From positions 124,001-188,000 of the forward strand of contig NZ_JACJGB010000005.1 in the NCBI RefSeq assembly GCF_014164775.1: 64,000 nt of DNA, given 5' to 3'. The notes below the pieces were generated by a model that saw nothing but the letters and a program-made list of their open reading frames with translations, was not told the DNA's origin and made no database searches. The position numbers and the translations under genes are program-made. Of the stretch, positions 56,396 to 64,000 are shown in pieces; position 1 is the first letter of the stretch, and every line of letters starts with the position of its first letter. The stretch comes from Tessaracoccus sp. MC1679 (GTDB taxonomy: Bacteria > Actinomycetota > Actinomycetes > Propionibacteriales > Propionibacteriaceae).

Positions 56396-57838
56396 TCAGG
56401 TGGCGAGGGTGAGCAGTGGTAATGGAGAGGCTCGGTCCGGTAGCCGGTCCCAAGCGGGGTCGTCGGGGGGTGGGTCATCCCCGCCCGGCAGGACTGGTGG
56501 GTCGGGTTCGCCTACAGGCTGGGGAGCGGAGATTCTGGTGGTGCCGTGGGCGGTCACCAAGTATTCGTAGCCGGCAGGGGAGCGCCAGTGGAACACGCCC
56601 GGCTCAGGTTGGGTGAGGCGCCAGCCCCCGTGAGTCTTTCCGCGATGGGTGAAGCGCCAGAGTGGGCCGAGGTTGTCCATCGACGTCTGGCCGCGTGGTC
56701 CGGCGTCGACGTAGGGCTGGGTGTGGTCGGCGTCGCAGCCGCGCGCAACCCGGGTGCCGTAGGGGAAGACGTCCACCGGGTTCCGCAACTCCATGGCCAG
56801 GCGCATCAGGTCTGTCGGGTCGTGCTGGTCGACCACCGGGATCGAGTTGGGGTCCAGGACGGGGCGGACAATGACTCGGGAATCGGCCAGCAGCTCCCGG
56901 AGACGATCAGTGGGGAGGTGCCCCCAGCGCTCGACCCGGGCGATACCGGTGGCGGAACCGTCGGGGAGCACCTCGAGAGCGGGGCTCGGGATACCGGTGA
57001 GCCAAGGGTCCGAAGCGGTGATGTGGACGACCAGCTGGTGGGTGGGCAGGGTGTCCTGCCCGAACGTGCGCCGGGCAAGTTCACCGACCGCGGCGGCACG
57101 GCGGGTCTGGAGATCGACCTTGGCCAGGGCTTCGGCCGGGAGGTCTGCGATGTACGGGTCTGCTGGCGCGAGATGCGCAGGCATGGCCTTGGCGATCTCG
57201 TTGATGGCCTGATCAAAGGCCAGAGCGTCTGCGGGGGCGAGGCGACCCCAGATCTCGATGTGACCGTCGCGGATCTGGTTGAGGACCACCTTGCGCTCGC
57301 TGCGATGCCGAGCCTCGGCGTCAGCAGCGGTCTGCGGGTCCGCGGCGAGGATCCAGCCGTCCAGGCTGCGCAGGACGCGGGCCCAGGGCATCAGGGCCAT
57401 GGAGTGGGCGAGCTTGCGGTCCAGCAGCGCCGCGGCGGGGGCGCTGAGGTGCTGCGCGCGGCCGGCTGCGTCGGCCGCCTGCCACCACCGCACCCGCCCG
57501 TCGAGCACCGCCTCCCATAAAGCGGGGTGACGGTGGCGCACATTGAGGACATCGGCGAGCCGGCCCATCGCCGACACGAGGGAGATTCCCAGTAGCGCCC
57601 CGATCTCCAACGCGAGGAACTCGCCGATACTGGGGGTGCCGTCCGCGCCGGGCTGGACCAGGTCCTCCATCCCGGCCTGGACGGCGTCTTCGTCGATGCG
57701 GTACACGTCGGTGAGGTGCGCAAGGGCGATCACTTCGGCGACCTCGGCGGCGATGAGGTGCTGGTGAGCGTGATCGAGCGCCGCAAACCCCTCGGCCACC
57801 GTGACTGGGAGCGGGGGAGTGGGCGCGCTGTCGAGCAT
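56396..57838 (-). CDS. DUF222 / HNH endonuclease signature protein (13E12 repeat type)
   Basis: 480 residues. An N-terminal helical DUF222 domain (about 20-330) precedes a C-terminal HNH motif (GCDADHTQPYVDAGPRGQTS, MDNLGPLWRFTHRGKTHGGW). These proteins occur in many copies in actinobacteria and related to the mycobacterial 13E12 repeat family. A nuclease role is likely from the motif, but the biological role is unknown. It is an insertion relative to the iscS-mnmA pair of other actinobacteria. TAGTCT lies 6 nt before the ATG. Confidence 0.88.
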   Translation of the reverse strand: MLDSAPTPPLPVTVAEGFAALDHAHQHLIAAEVAEVIALAHLTDVYRIDEDAVQAGMEDLVQPGADGTPSIGEFLALEIGALLGISLVSAMGRLADVLNVRHRHPALWEAVLDGRVRWWQAADAAGRAQHLSAPAAALLDRKLAHSMALMPWARVLRSLDGWILAADPQTAADAEARHRSERKVVLNQIRDGHIEIWGRLAPADALAFDQAINEIAKAMPAHLAPADPYIADLPAEALAKVDLQTRRAAAVGELARRTFGQDTLPTHQLVVHITASDPWLTGIPSPALEVLPDGSATGIARVERWGHLPTDRLRELLADSRVIVRPVLDPNSIPVVDQHDPTDLMRLAMELRNPVDVFPYGTRVARGCDADHTQPYVDAGPRGQTSMDNLGPLWRFTHRGKTHGGWRLTQPEPGVFHWRSPAGYEYLVTAHGTTRISAPQPVGEPDPPVLPGGDDPPPDDPAWDRLPDRASPLPLLTLAT

Positions 57839-57844
57839 GATCCA

Positions 57845-57850
57845 AGACTA
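57845..57850 (-). promoter_or_regulatory. Candidate -10 element (TAGTCT) of the DUF222/HNH gene
   Basis: It is 6 nt upstream of ATG 57838; leaderless arrangement. Confidence 0.4.
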
Positions 57851-57948
57851 TTCGACCGCTCAGACAATTTCGAGGGAGCGTGGGTGGCTGTGGATAAGTC
57901 TTCCGGACTCTCGGTAGAGTTGAGAACTGCCGAGCGGAGGAGAGCGAA

Positions 57949-59022
57949 GTGCGGGTGTTGGTGGCCATGTCGGGCGGGGTGGACTCCGCCGTCGCTGCCG
58001 CGCGCCTGGTGGCCGAGGGTCTCGATGTCACGGGCGTGCACCTGGCCCTGTCCAAGAACCCTGCGTCCTACCGATCAGGGGCGCGGGGGTGCTGTTCGCT
58101 CGAGGACTCACACGATGCGCGCCGCGTGGCGGACAAGCTGGACATCCCCTTTTATGTGTGGGATTTCGCCGAGGAGTTCCACGAGGCCGTGGTGGAGGAT
58201 TTCGTGGCCGAGTATCAGGCCGGCCGCACGCCCAACCCCTGCCTGCGCTGCAACGAGAAGATCAAGTTCGCTGCGGTGCTGGACCGAGGCATTGCACTCG
58301 GCTTTGACGCCGTCGCCACGGGCCACTACGCGGACCTGCGCCGTCACGACGACGGGTGCGTCTCGCTGCACCGCGCGGCCGACGCCGCCAAGGATCAGTC
58401 TTACGTCCTCGGCATGCTCACCCAGGAGCAACTGAGCCGATGCCTGTTCCCCCTCAACGACGTGGAGAAGCCGGTGGTCCGCGCCGAGGCGCAGGCGCTC
58501 GGGTTGGGGGTGGCGAAGAAGCCCGACAGCCACGACATCTGTTTCATCGCCGACGGCGACACCCAGGGTTTCCTCGGCCGCCATCTCGACGACGCACCCG
58601 GCCCCATCGTCGACGCCGACGGCGCAGTGCTGGGCGAACACCGGGGAACGCACCGCTACACCGTCGGGCAGCGCAAGGGCCTGGACCTGAGGGTGCCCGC
58701 ACCGACGGGGGAGCCGCGCTACGTGCTGCGAATCGAACCCGTGGGTAACACCGTCGTGGTGGGGTCGCGGGAGGACCTTGCCGTCACCCGGTTGACCGGA
58801 ATCCGGCCCTCGTGGACCGCGGCAGCCGTCGAGGGTCCCTGGCGAGGGCAGGCGCAGTACAGAGCGCACGGGGTGCCGCAGGACGCGACCATTGAGGCCA
58901 GCGACGGCGTGCTGTCCGTCCTGCTGGATGAGCCAGGGCACGGCGTGGCGCCCGGGCAGACCGTGGTGGTCTACGACGGTGACCGCGTGGTGGGCAGCGC
59001 CGTGATCGCCGAGGCGAGCTGA
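57949..59022 (+). CDS. mnmA: tRNA-specific 2-thiouridylase
   Basis: 357 residues: PP-loop [14 protein letters not shown] (about 8-21), the catalytic cysteines in [12 protein letters not shown] and [11 protein letters not shown], and C-terminal beta domains. With sulfur from a cysteine desulfurase it thiolates U34 of tRNA Lys, Glu and Gln. GTG 57949 has a GGAGGAG site; TAGAGT at about 57912 is a possible -10. Its stop overlaps the start of the MetE-like gene by 1 nt. Confidence 0.95.
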   Translation: MRVLVAMSGGVDSAVAAARLVAEGLDVTGVHLALSKNPASYRSGARGCCSLEDSHDARRVADKLDIPFYVWDFAEEFHEAVVEDFVAEYQAGRTPNPCLRCNEKIKFAAVLDRGIALGFDAVATGHYADLRRHDDGCVSLHRAADAAKDQSYVLGMLTQEQLSRCLFPLNDVEKPVVRAEAQALGLGVAKKPDSHDICFIADGDTQGFLGRHLDDAPGPIVDADGAVLGEHRGTHRYTVGQRKGLDLRVPAPTGEPRYVLRIEPVGNTVVVGSREDLAVTRLTGIRPSWTAAAVEGPWRGQAQYRAHGVPQDATIEASDGVLSVLLDEPGHGVAPGQTVVVYDGDRVVGSAVIAEAS

Positions 59023-59972
59023 TGCTGATCACGGCTGCGGGCTCGCTGCCCGGCACTGACTTCCGGGGGGCGCTGGGGGCGATGGCCGAGACCCTGCCCG
59101 AAGTGCTGCCGCTGCCGGAGCTGCCGGAGCGCGGTGTGGGGTCGGACATGATCGGGCGCGCGCTGGGGCTCATCTCGGGGCTTGGGTTCGACGTGCAGCC
59201 GGCTGGCTGGCGTCTGTCGCCGCATTCGGGGGCTGAGCATCGCCGGGCCCGCGCTCAGTGGCGCCAGGACCTCGACGACACCGAGGAACTCCTCCAGGGT
59301 TTCGACGGCGTCCTCAAGGTCGCCGTGGCCGGCCCGTGGACGCTGGCGTCCTCCGTCGAGCGGCCCATGGGGGACCGGCTCCTGGCCGATCACGGCGCCC
59401 GGCGGGAGGTGGCCCAGGCGCTGGCTGAGGCTGTGTCGCGGTTGCGGGCGGAGGTGTCGCGGCGGGTTCCGGGTGCCACGCTGTGGCTGCAGGTGGACGA
59501 GCCGTCGATGATGGCGGTGGCCGAGGGACGAGTGCCCACGGCGAGTGGGTTCTCGCGGCATCGTCGAGTGGACATGCCCGGGCTGGTGGAGGCGTTGCGT
59601 CCGCTGGCCGATGGCGCCTGGCTGCACTGCTGTGCTCCTGGGCGGTGGCTGGAGGTGTCGCGGCGGGCCGGGTTTGCCGGGGCGTCGGTGGATGCCGCGC
59701 TGGTGGACCTTGACGAGTTGGCGCAGTGGCGCGACGAGGGTCGCGGGCTGATCCTAGGTGTGGTCGACACCGCGCGCGGACTTCAGAGCACCGACGATCT
59801 CGTGCGGGCGTCGCTCAAGGTGCTGCGGGCCATTCAGGTCGATTCCCTTGACGGCTTGCTCCTGGGCACGGCGTGCGGCATGTCGAGTTGGCGACGCGGC
59901 GACGTGGTCCCTCAGCTGGAGTCGCTGCGGAAGGCGGCCAGCCTGGTGGAGGAGTCGCTCGCTCGCGGGTAG
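59022..59972 (+). CDS. Short MetE-like (cobalamin-independent methionine synthase family) protein
   Basis: 316 residues, about the size of only the C-terminal catalytic half of MetE. It keeps a zinc-site pattern: His-x-Cys in WLHCCAPGRWLEV and a late Cys in LLGTACGMSSWRRG. The N-terminus TAAGSLPGTDFRGALGAM replaces the usual entry loop. The equivalent gene in M. tuberculosis is annotated as B12-independent methionine synthase. Short 'core-MetE' proteins studied elsewhere take methyl groups from corrinoid proteins; whether this one does is unknown. It is coupled to mnmA (1-nt overlap). Confidence 0.78.
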   Translation: MLITAAGSLPGTDFRGALGAMAETLPEVLPLPELPERGVGSDMIGRALGLISGLGFDVQPAGWRLSPHSGAEHRRARAQWRQDLDDTEELLQGFDGVLKVAVAGPWTLASSVERPMGDRLLADHGARREVAQALAEAVSRLRAEVSRRVPGATLWLQVDEPSMMAVAEGRVPTASGFSRHRRVDMPGLVEALRPLADGAWLHCCAPGRWLEVSRRAGFAGASVDAALVDLDELAQWRDEGRGLILGVVDTARGLQSTDDLVRASLKVLRAIQVDSLDGLLLGTACGMSSWRRGDVVPQLESLRKAASLVEESLARG

Positions 59973-59988
59973 TGCCGGGCGCCTCGCC

Positions 59989-59994
59989 TAAGCT
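59989..59994 (+). promoter_or_regulatory. Candidate -10 element (TAAGCT) before the small protein gene
   Basis: It is 6 nt from GTG 60001; leaderless arrangement. Confidence 0.4.
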
Positions 59995-60000
59995 GGGCGC

Positions 60001-60204
60001 GTGCGCATCTTCTCCAATCTGAACCTCAGTGGCGACGCCCCCGTGCGGGCGCAGGTGGGGCGCGGTCCTTGGGGTCCGACGGGGGTGCCGAGCACAAGGT
60101 GGAAGAAGGTTCAGCGCATTCTCATCCCGTTCGTGGTGGTGGCGATAGGCGTGGGTCTGTTCTTCCTCGGGCGGATGTTCTACCTGATCCTCACCGGCGC
60201 CTGA
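60001..60204 (+). CDS. Small tail-anchored-like membrane protein, function unknown
   Basis: 67 residues: a polar N-terminal half (SNLNLSGDAPVRAQVGRGPW) and one C-terminal transmembrane helix (about 40-66, IPFVVVAIGVGLFFLGRMFY). No family recognised. The coding evidence is the well-placed -10 hexamer and a typical positive-inside topology (RWKKVQR before the helix). It converges with the peptidase pseudogene, 10 nt between stops. Confidence 0.6.
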   Translation: MRIFSNLNLSGDAPVRAQVGRGPWGPTGVPSTRWKKVQRILIPFVVVAIGVGLFFLGRMFYLILTGA

Positions 60205-60214
60205 AGGCTGGCTG

Positions 60215-60834
60215 TCACCAACCGAGGAGACCAGCGGCGGCGGGTGCCACGAGGACGCCCAGGACCATGAAGGGGCCGAAGGCGATGTCCGCCTCACGTT
60301 GGATTCTCCTGGTGGCGAGCAGGAGGCCGCTGATCGCGGCCATAAGGATGAAGGCCGCCCCGATCCCGAGGAGGGCTGTTCCGATCCCGAATCAACCGAG
60401 CGCCGCACCGGTGGTGAGGCCGAGTTTCACGTCTCCGAGGCCGAAGCCACTCGGGTTGATGTAGGCGAGGACGAAGAGAATGGCCGCGGTGATAAGCGCG
60501 CCAAGGAGCGCTGATCCGAAGCGTCCCCAACCGCCTTCGATGACAGCCCACGGAATCTGGAGGGCGAAGAACAGGGGGAATGGGATCAGCGTGAGGCGTC
60601 AGGTAGGCGATGTTCGGCGAGATCGACGGCGGTGGCGCCTCCCCACGCCGCTGCGAGTGCAAGGAATCCGAGGAACTCCCATCCTGCGGCAAGGAGTACC
60701 GCCCAGCTGCCAACCGCTGCGGCGACAACCGCGGCGAGCCACCAATGGCTCCGGGAAGACATCCGGTTGGCTAATCCACTGGCCGTGACAGTTGCAGCGG
60801 CCGCGCCGATCAGGGCAGCGGTCTCCGTCATCAC
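60215..60834 (-). pseudogene. Prepilin peptidase (A24/TadV type), broken by a frameshift and a nonsense codon
   Basis: The ATG at 60834 opens a frame of 82 codons that ends GATAVDLAEHRLPDASR at a TGA (60586). Homology continues at once in another frame with TLIPFPLFFALQIPW, implying loss of one C near 60595-60597 in LPDALTLIP. That frame carries the second catalytic motif FGLGDVKLG, hits an in-frame TGA at 60392-60394 where Trp is likely (ALG*FGIG), and then runs on through IAFGPFMVLG to its true stop at 60215. Both catalytic aspartates (AVDL and GLGD) are present, so the gene died recently. Its start overlaps the tadC stop. Confidence 0.85.
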
Positions 60835-61715
60835 ATCGCTTGGAACAGCGTTTCGATGATCGAGATGGCAGCGGGGCCGATGATGACGATGAAGACGACA
60901 GGGAGAATGCAGAGGATCAGCGGGAAGACCACCTTCACGGGGATCTCCATTGCCTTCCGCTCGGCCCGCTGACGTCGGGCGATGCGCATCTCGTCGGCCT
61001 GCGCGGTGAGCACGTCAGCCAGCGGGATGCCGTACGACTCCGCCTGGATGACCGTCCGCACGAAGCGGCGCAGCGGCACCGAGCCGGTGCGCTCGGCCAG
61101 GTCCTCATACGCGTTGCGTCTGGTCTGACCCACCTGGATGTCCTGCATGGTGCGCAGCAGCTCCCGCGCCAGGGTCCCGGTGCCGTTACGAGCCACGCGA
61201 AGCATGGCAGCGTCGAAGCCAAGGCCGGCCTGGACGGCGATGCTCATCTGATCAAGTGTGTCGGCGAGTTCGAGATCGATCTGGTCGCGCCGCTTCTGGT
61301 AGGTGTTGAGGAGCAGAACGTCGGGCAGGAAGAACATTCCGATCGTGACAGCGACGGCGAGGACCAGCATGATGAAGGACCGATTGCCGAACCACAGGAT
61401 CAGGCCGAGCGAACCGACGAGGAGCGAGCCGAGCACCTTGATCGACAACAGCTGGTCGACGGTCCAGCCGCCTGGAAACCCAGCTCGAGCAAGCGACTGC
61501 TCCAGCTTAGAGCGGCGCTGTGGAGAGTCGATGAGGTTGCCCGCTCGCAGGTGCCCCTGCTGCTGCCGGGCTCGCGCCGGAGCGGCGGCGGCGCCGCGGG
61601 AAAGGTTCTGCAGCGAGCGCGACCGCACCGCGTCAGGACCGGCGAAGATCAACCACAGCAGCACCCCGAGGCCGAGGGCCAGGGTGCCGATGGAGGCGGC
61701 GACTAACGGTGTCAT
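60831..61715 (-). CDS. tadC: TadC-like type II/IV secretion F-domain membrane protein
   Basis: 294 residues, apparently complete. N-terminal helix (about 5-27), linker, helices near 90-108 and 112-132, the conserved cytoplasmic GspF/TadC segment (ELADTLDQMSIAVQAGLGFD ... TMQDIQVGQTRRNAYEDLAE) and a C-terminal helix pair (VVFPLILCILPVVFIVIIGP). It forms part of the Tad pilus inner-membrane platform. TadA ATPase is absent from the window and TadB is only a remnant, so the protein probably has no working machine here. Confidence 0.85.
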   Translation of the reverse strand: MTPLVAASIGTLALGLGVLLWLIFAGPDAVRSRSLQNLSRGAAAAPARARQQQGHLRAGNLIDSPQRRSKLEQSLARAGFPGGWTVDQLLSIKVLGSLLVGSLGLILWFGNRSFIMLVLAVAVTIGMFFLPDVLLLNTYQKRRDQIDLELADTLDQMSIAVQAGLGFDAAMLRVARNGTGTLARELLRTMQDIQVGQTRRNAYEDLAERTGSVPLRRFVRTVIQAESYGIPLADVLTAQADEMRIARRQRAERKAMEIPVKVVFPLILCILPVVFIVIIGPAAISIIETLFQAM

Positions 61716-61725
61716 GGGCGGGTGC

Positions 61726-61791
61726 CTAGAACTTGATCTGGACGGTCTTGCGGAGCCGCAGGCTGCCCACCACGAGCAGGATTAAATATCG
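61726..61791 (-). pseudogene. C-terminal remnant of a TadB-like gene
   Basis: About 20 codons remain, reading RYLILLVVGSLRLRKTVQIK and one Phe before a TAG stop 10 nt from the tadC start. A hydrophobic helix followed by a basic tail in this position is what the end of TadB looks like. Upstream there is no room for the rest: the VWA gene starts 45 nt away on the other strand. Confidence 0.45.
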
Positions 61792-61835
61792 CGCGCGTAG
61801 CGTGCCATGGACAGCCGTTCAAGTTCGGGGGAGAT

Positions 61836-62384
61836 GTGCAGAGAGCCAGGGTTCTGGTCGCGGTGCTTGTCGGACTACTATTGGCTGTAGTAGGAGGCCT
61901 TCCCGCGACGGCTGAAGAAAATCTTGACGCCATCGCCGCGACACTCGGCATCGAGGACCAGGCCACCGACTACATCCTCATCGTCGACACCTCCCTCTCC
62001 ATGCAGGAGGAGGGCCGCTGGGGGCGCGCCCGCGACGCCCTCTCCGGCCTCGCGGACTCCCTCACGCCGGACGACCATGTCACCCTCATCACGTTCGACG
62101 ATGGCGCCCAGACGGTCTTCGCGGGCGACGCTCCAAGCACCAACACCCTGCTGGGCGCCCTGCCCGACGAACCCACCGGCACCCAGACCGACATTGGCGC
62201 AGCCATCGACGAGGGAGTCGACGCGCTGAACCGCGACGGCGCTTCCGAGGTGGCCGCGTTGGTGCTCCTCACTGACGGCGAACAGCTCACACTCCCCGAT
62301 GGAACAACCCTGCGGTACACCACGGAGCGCTCGCGGATGCTGGAGATGATCAACTCCACTGGGCCTGCGTTGCCACAAGGCTGA
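61836..62384 (+). CDS. Secreted VWA-domain protein, probably C-terminally truncated
   Basis: 182 residues: a signal peptide (VLVAVLVGLLLAVVGGLPATA), then a von Willebrand A domain with a full MIDAS set (Asp51, Ser53, Ser55 in IVDTSLSM; Thr in GTQTDIGAAI; LLTDGE). The fold stops early (MLEMINSTGPALPQG) without its last strand and helix, and repeats begin 27 nt later. Actinobacterial Tad loci often encode VWA domains, sometimes fused to TadB. GTG 61836 has a GGGGGAG site. It may be a gene fragment. Confidence 0.65.
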   Translation: MQRARVLVAVLVGLLLAVVGGLPATAEENLDAIAATLGIEDQATDYILIVDTSLSMQEEGRWGRARDALSGLADSLTPDDHVTLITFDDGAQTVFAGDAPSTNTLLGALPDEPTGTQTDIGAAIDEGVDALNRDGASEVAALVLLTDGEQLTLPDGTTLRYTTERSRMLEMINSTGPALPQG

Positions 62385-62410
62385 AGCAGCCGTTCCTTCT
62401 CCCCGCACCA

Positions 62411-62474
62411 GGCGCGAGAGGGTTTCGACGCGGGCTGCGCCGCTTCGCGGCTTGGCCCGGCTCAACCAGCGGGG
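62411..62474 (+). repeat. Intergenic repeat family 2, copy 1
   Basis: A 64-nt unit starting GGCGCGAGAGGGTTTCGACG and ending CTCAACCAGCGGGG. The centre folds as CGGGC-tgc-GCCGC-ttc-GCGGC-ttg-GCCCG. Confidence 0.85.
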
Positions 62475-62540
62475 ACAGGGCTGAATCGGCGGGGAAGGGG
62501 CTCGAACTTCGGTGGACTCGCCGCAGGACTCGCCGCAGCG

Positions 62541-62604
62541 GGCGCGAGAGGGTTTCGACGCGGGCTGCGCCGTTTCGCGGCTTGGCCCGGCTCAACCAGC
62601 GGGG
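62541..62604 (+). repeat. Intergenic repeat family 2, copy 2
   Basis: 63 of 64 bases match copy 1, same orientation, exactly 130 bp downstream. The single difference (C to T) turns a G-C pair of the hairpin into a G-T wobble and so keeps the fold. Confidence 0.85.
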
Positions 62605-62754
62605 CGGGGCGAGCGGGCCAACCGGCGGGCAGGCGGCCCACCGACGGGGGAAGGCGGCCCAACCAGCGGAGCGATTGCGCCGAGCACCCGCACCTGCAGG
62701 GTCCTAAGATGGGGCGAGCCGCCGCCGCGGCACCCGTCGACCTGAAGGAGCACC

Positions 62755-63048
62755 GTGGGTATCACCGCCGACGACGTGGCCCGGTTGGGCGCGCTGGCCC
62801 GCATCCAGCTCACCCCCCAGGAGTGCCAGGACCTGGCGCCCGAGCTCAACGTCATCCTCGAGTCCGTCCGCAGCGTCTCCGAGGTCGCCGGCCCGGACGT
62901 GCCCATGGCCACCCACGCCATGCCGCTCACCAACGTGTTCCGCGACGACGTGACCACCCCGTCGCTCACGCAGCAGCAGGCGCTCTCCGGCGCCCCCGAC
63001 AGCGAGGACGGCCGCTTCCGCGTCCCGCAGATCCTGGGGGAGGAGTGA
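62755..63048 (+). CDS. gatC: Asp-tRNA(Asn)/Glu-tRNA(Gln) amidotransferase subunit C
   Basis: 97 residues of the GatC family ([20 protein letters not shown]; a C-terminal [14 protein letters not shown] tail that packs on GatA). It stabilises the GatA-GatB complex that makes Gln-tRNA(Gln) and Asn-tRNA(Asn) from mischarged tRNAs. GTG 62755 has a GAAGGAG site. gatA starts 2 nt after its stop. Confidence 0.93.
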   Translation: MGITADDVARLGALARIQLTPQECQDLAPELNVILESVRSVSEVAGPDVPMATHAMPLTNVFRDDVTTPSLTQQQALSGAPDSEDGRFRVPQILGEE

Positions 63049-63050
63049 GT

Positions 63051-64000
63051 ATGAACCCCATCCTCGCCAAGCCCGCCCACGAGCTCGCCGCGCTGCTGGC
63101 CGACGGCAGCCTCACCTCCGAGGCCCTCACCCAGGCCTGCCTGGACCGCATCGACGAGCTCAACGACACCCTCAACGTCTTCCTCTCCGTCGATGCCGAG
63201 AACGCGCTGAATCAAGCCCGCGCCATCGACGCCCGCCGCGCCGCCGGCGAGAAGCTCGGCCCCCTCGCCGGGATCCCGATCGGCGTCAAGGACAACTTCT
63301 GCACCACCGACCACCCCACCACCTGCGGCTCCCACATGCTGGAGGGCTGGGTCCCGCCCTACGACGCCACCGTCGTCACGCGCCTCCGCGAGGCCGGGCT
63401 GGTCATCGTCGGCAAGACCAACATGGACGAGTTCGCCATGGGTTCCTCCACGGAGACCTCCTACTTCGGCCCCACCCGCAACCCGTGGGACACCGAGCGC
63501 ATCCCCGGCGGCTCCGGCGGCGGCTCGGCCGCGGCCGTGGCGTCGTTCATGGTGCCGCTCGCGGTGGGCTCGGACACCGGCGGCTCCATCCGCCAGCCGG
63601 GCTCCGTCACCGGCACCGTCGGCGTGAAGCCCACGTACGGGGGCGTGTCGCGCTACGGCCTGGTGGCGATGGCCTCCAGCCTGGACCAGCCCGGCCCCTG
63701 CGCCCGGACCGCCCTCGATGCCGCCATGCTGCAGCAGGTCATCGGCGGCTACGACCCGCACGACTCGGCCTCGATCAACCAGCCCGTCGGCGACCTCGCC
63801 GGCGCCGCCACCGCCGCTGACCTCACCGGCGTCCGCGTCGGCGTGGTCAAGGAGCTCGGCGGCGAGGGCTACGAGCAGGGCGTACTGGACCGTTTCGCCG
63901 AGGCCGTGGACCTCCTGCGCGAGGCCGGCGCCGAGGTGGTGGAGGTGTCCTGCCCGGCGTTCAGCTACGCGCTGCCCGCGTACTACCTCATCCAGCCCGC
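63051..64000 (+). CDS. gatA: Asp-tRNA(Asn)/Glu-tRNA(Gln) amidotransferase subunit A (3' end outside window)
   Basis: 316 codons are visible with no stop. The amidase signature is complete: the catalytic lysine in [14 protein letters not shown], the cis-Ser loop in [13 protein letters not shown] and the nucleophile Ser in [16 protein letters not shown]. It releases ammonia from glutamine for GatB. The ATG at 63051 follows GGGGGAGGAG, which overlaps the end of gatC. Confidence 0.96.
   Translation, partial: MNPILAKPAHELAALLADGSLTSEALTQACLDRIDELNDTLNVFLSVDAENALNQARAIDARRAAGEKLGPLAGIPIGVKDNFCTTDHPTTCGSHMLEGWVPPYDATVVTRLREAGLVIVGKTNMDEFAMGSSTETSYFGPTRNPWDTERIPGGSGGGSAAAVASFMVPLAVGSDTGGSIRQPGSVTGTVGVKPTYGGVSRYGLVAMASSLDQPGPCARTALDAAMLQQVIGGYDPHDSASINQPVGDLAGAATAADLTGVRVGVVKELGGEGYEQGVLDRFAEAVDLLREAGAEVVEVSCPAFSYALPAYYLIQP

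Larger units (their letters stand above)
62385..62754. other. Non-coding region with repeats before gatC
   Basis: It holds two family 2 repeats and, from 62604 to 62680, further short pieces of the unit (CCAACCAGCGGAGC, AACCGGCGGG). No gene is credible here. A TAAGAT at 62705-62710 may be the -10 of gatC. Confidence 0.6.

Noticed and set aside
56396-57838. DUF222/HNH gene as a restriction or defence system
   Set aside because: There is no methyltransferase or other defence partner nearby. DUF222/HNH proteins are widespread multi-copy actinobacterial proteins.
60391-60395. In-frame TGA in the prepilin peptidase as a selenocysteine codon
   Set aside because: The position is expected to be Trp or a similar residue, not a redox site; there is no SECIS-like hairpin and a second frameshift lies upstream.

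Overview
The window reads as chromosomal DNA from a high-GC actinobacterium, most likely a member of the Propionibacteriales / Propionibacteriaceae. The support is the WhiB1, NucS, Kgd, bL37 and SigR/RsrA proteins, the GlgE glucan pathway, a methylmalonyl-CoA epimerase with a PduO-type cobalamin adenosyltransferase, and heavy GTG start use. There is no IS element, prophage or CRISPR array. Most of the window is core genome in the order I remember from Mycobacterium tuberculosis and Streptomyces.

Layout. 1-3.4 kb: sigR (cut by the window edge), rsrA, ribosomal protein bL37, the PdtaS-type sensor kinase and whiB1. 3.5-10.4 kb: a small membrane protein, then a leftward kgd - DUF6104 - galK unit and a GT87 glycosyltransferase. 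10.4-20.7 kb: tRNA-Arg(CCG), a lipoprotein, lysA-hom-thrB (no thrC), rho with a possible coupled leader ORF, rpmE, prfA-prmC-tsaC and a WecA/TagO-type transferase. 20.7-28.8 kb: the complete F1Fo ATP synthase operon (AtpI-like, atpZ, atpBEFHAGDC), a large hairpin and a DUF2550 gene. 28.8-38.3 kb: cobalamin adenosyltransferase, a secreted cyclophilin, a hydrolase, nucS with a coupled Cys-pair protein, AI-2E family transporter, coiled-coil protein, methylmalonyl-CoA epimerase, PH-domain protein, phosphoglucomutase and a YbbN-like thioredoxin. 38.3-53.6 kb: alpha-glucan and trehalose metabolism (treZ, treY, glgB, maltokinase, glgE, glgX), interrupted by a P-type ATPase and a Nudix gene. 53.7-64 kb: cysteine desulfurase, mnmA, a MetE-like protein, gatC and gatA (cut by the edge), separated by two accessory stretches.

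Working together: TreY/TreZ turn linear glucan into trehalose. Maltokinase and GlgE return maltose units to glucan through maltose-1-phosphate, GlgB branches it, GlgX debranches it and Pgm links glucose-1-phosphate to glycolysis. TreS, which would join trehalose to maltose, is absent from the cluster. The cysteine desulfurase and MnmA together serve tRNA 2-thiolation.

The accessory stretches hold an isolated Flp pilin gene, a DUF222/HNH gene, a decayed Tad pilus locus (prepilin peptidase with a frameshift and a nonsense codon, intact TadC, a TadB tail, a truncated VWA gene on the other strand) and two families of hairpin-forming intergenic repeats. I found no convincing new defence or biosynthetic system. 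The most noteworthy signals are the possible rho leader ORF, about seventeen genes whose -10 hexamer lies 6-7 nt before the start codon (leaderless mRNAs), a perfect palindrome upstream of glgX, and the remodelled Tad locus.
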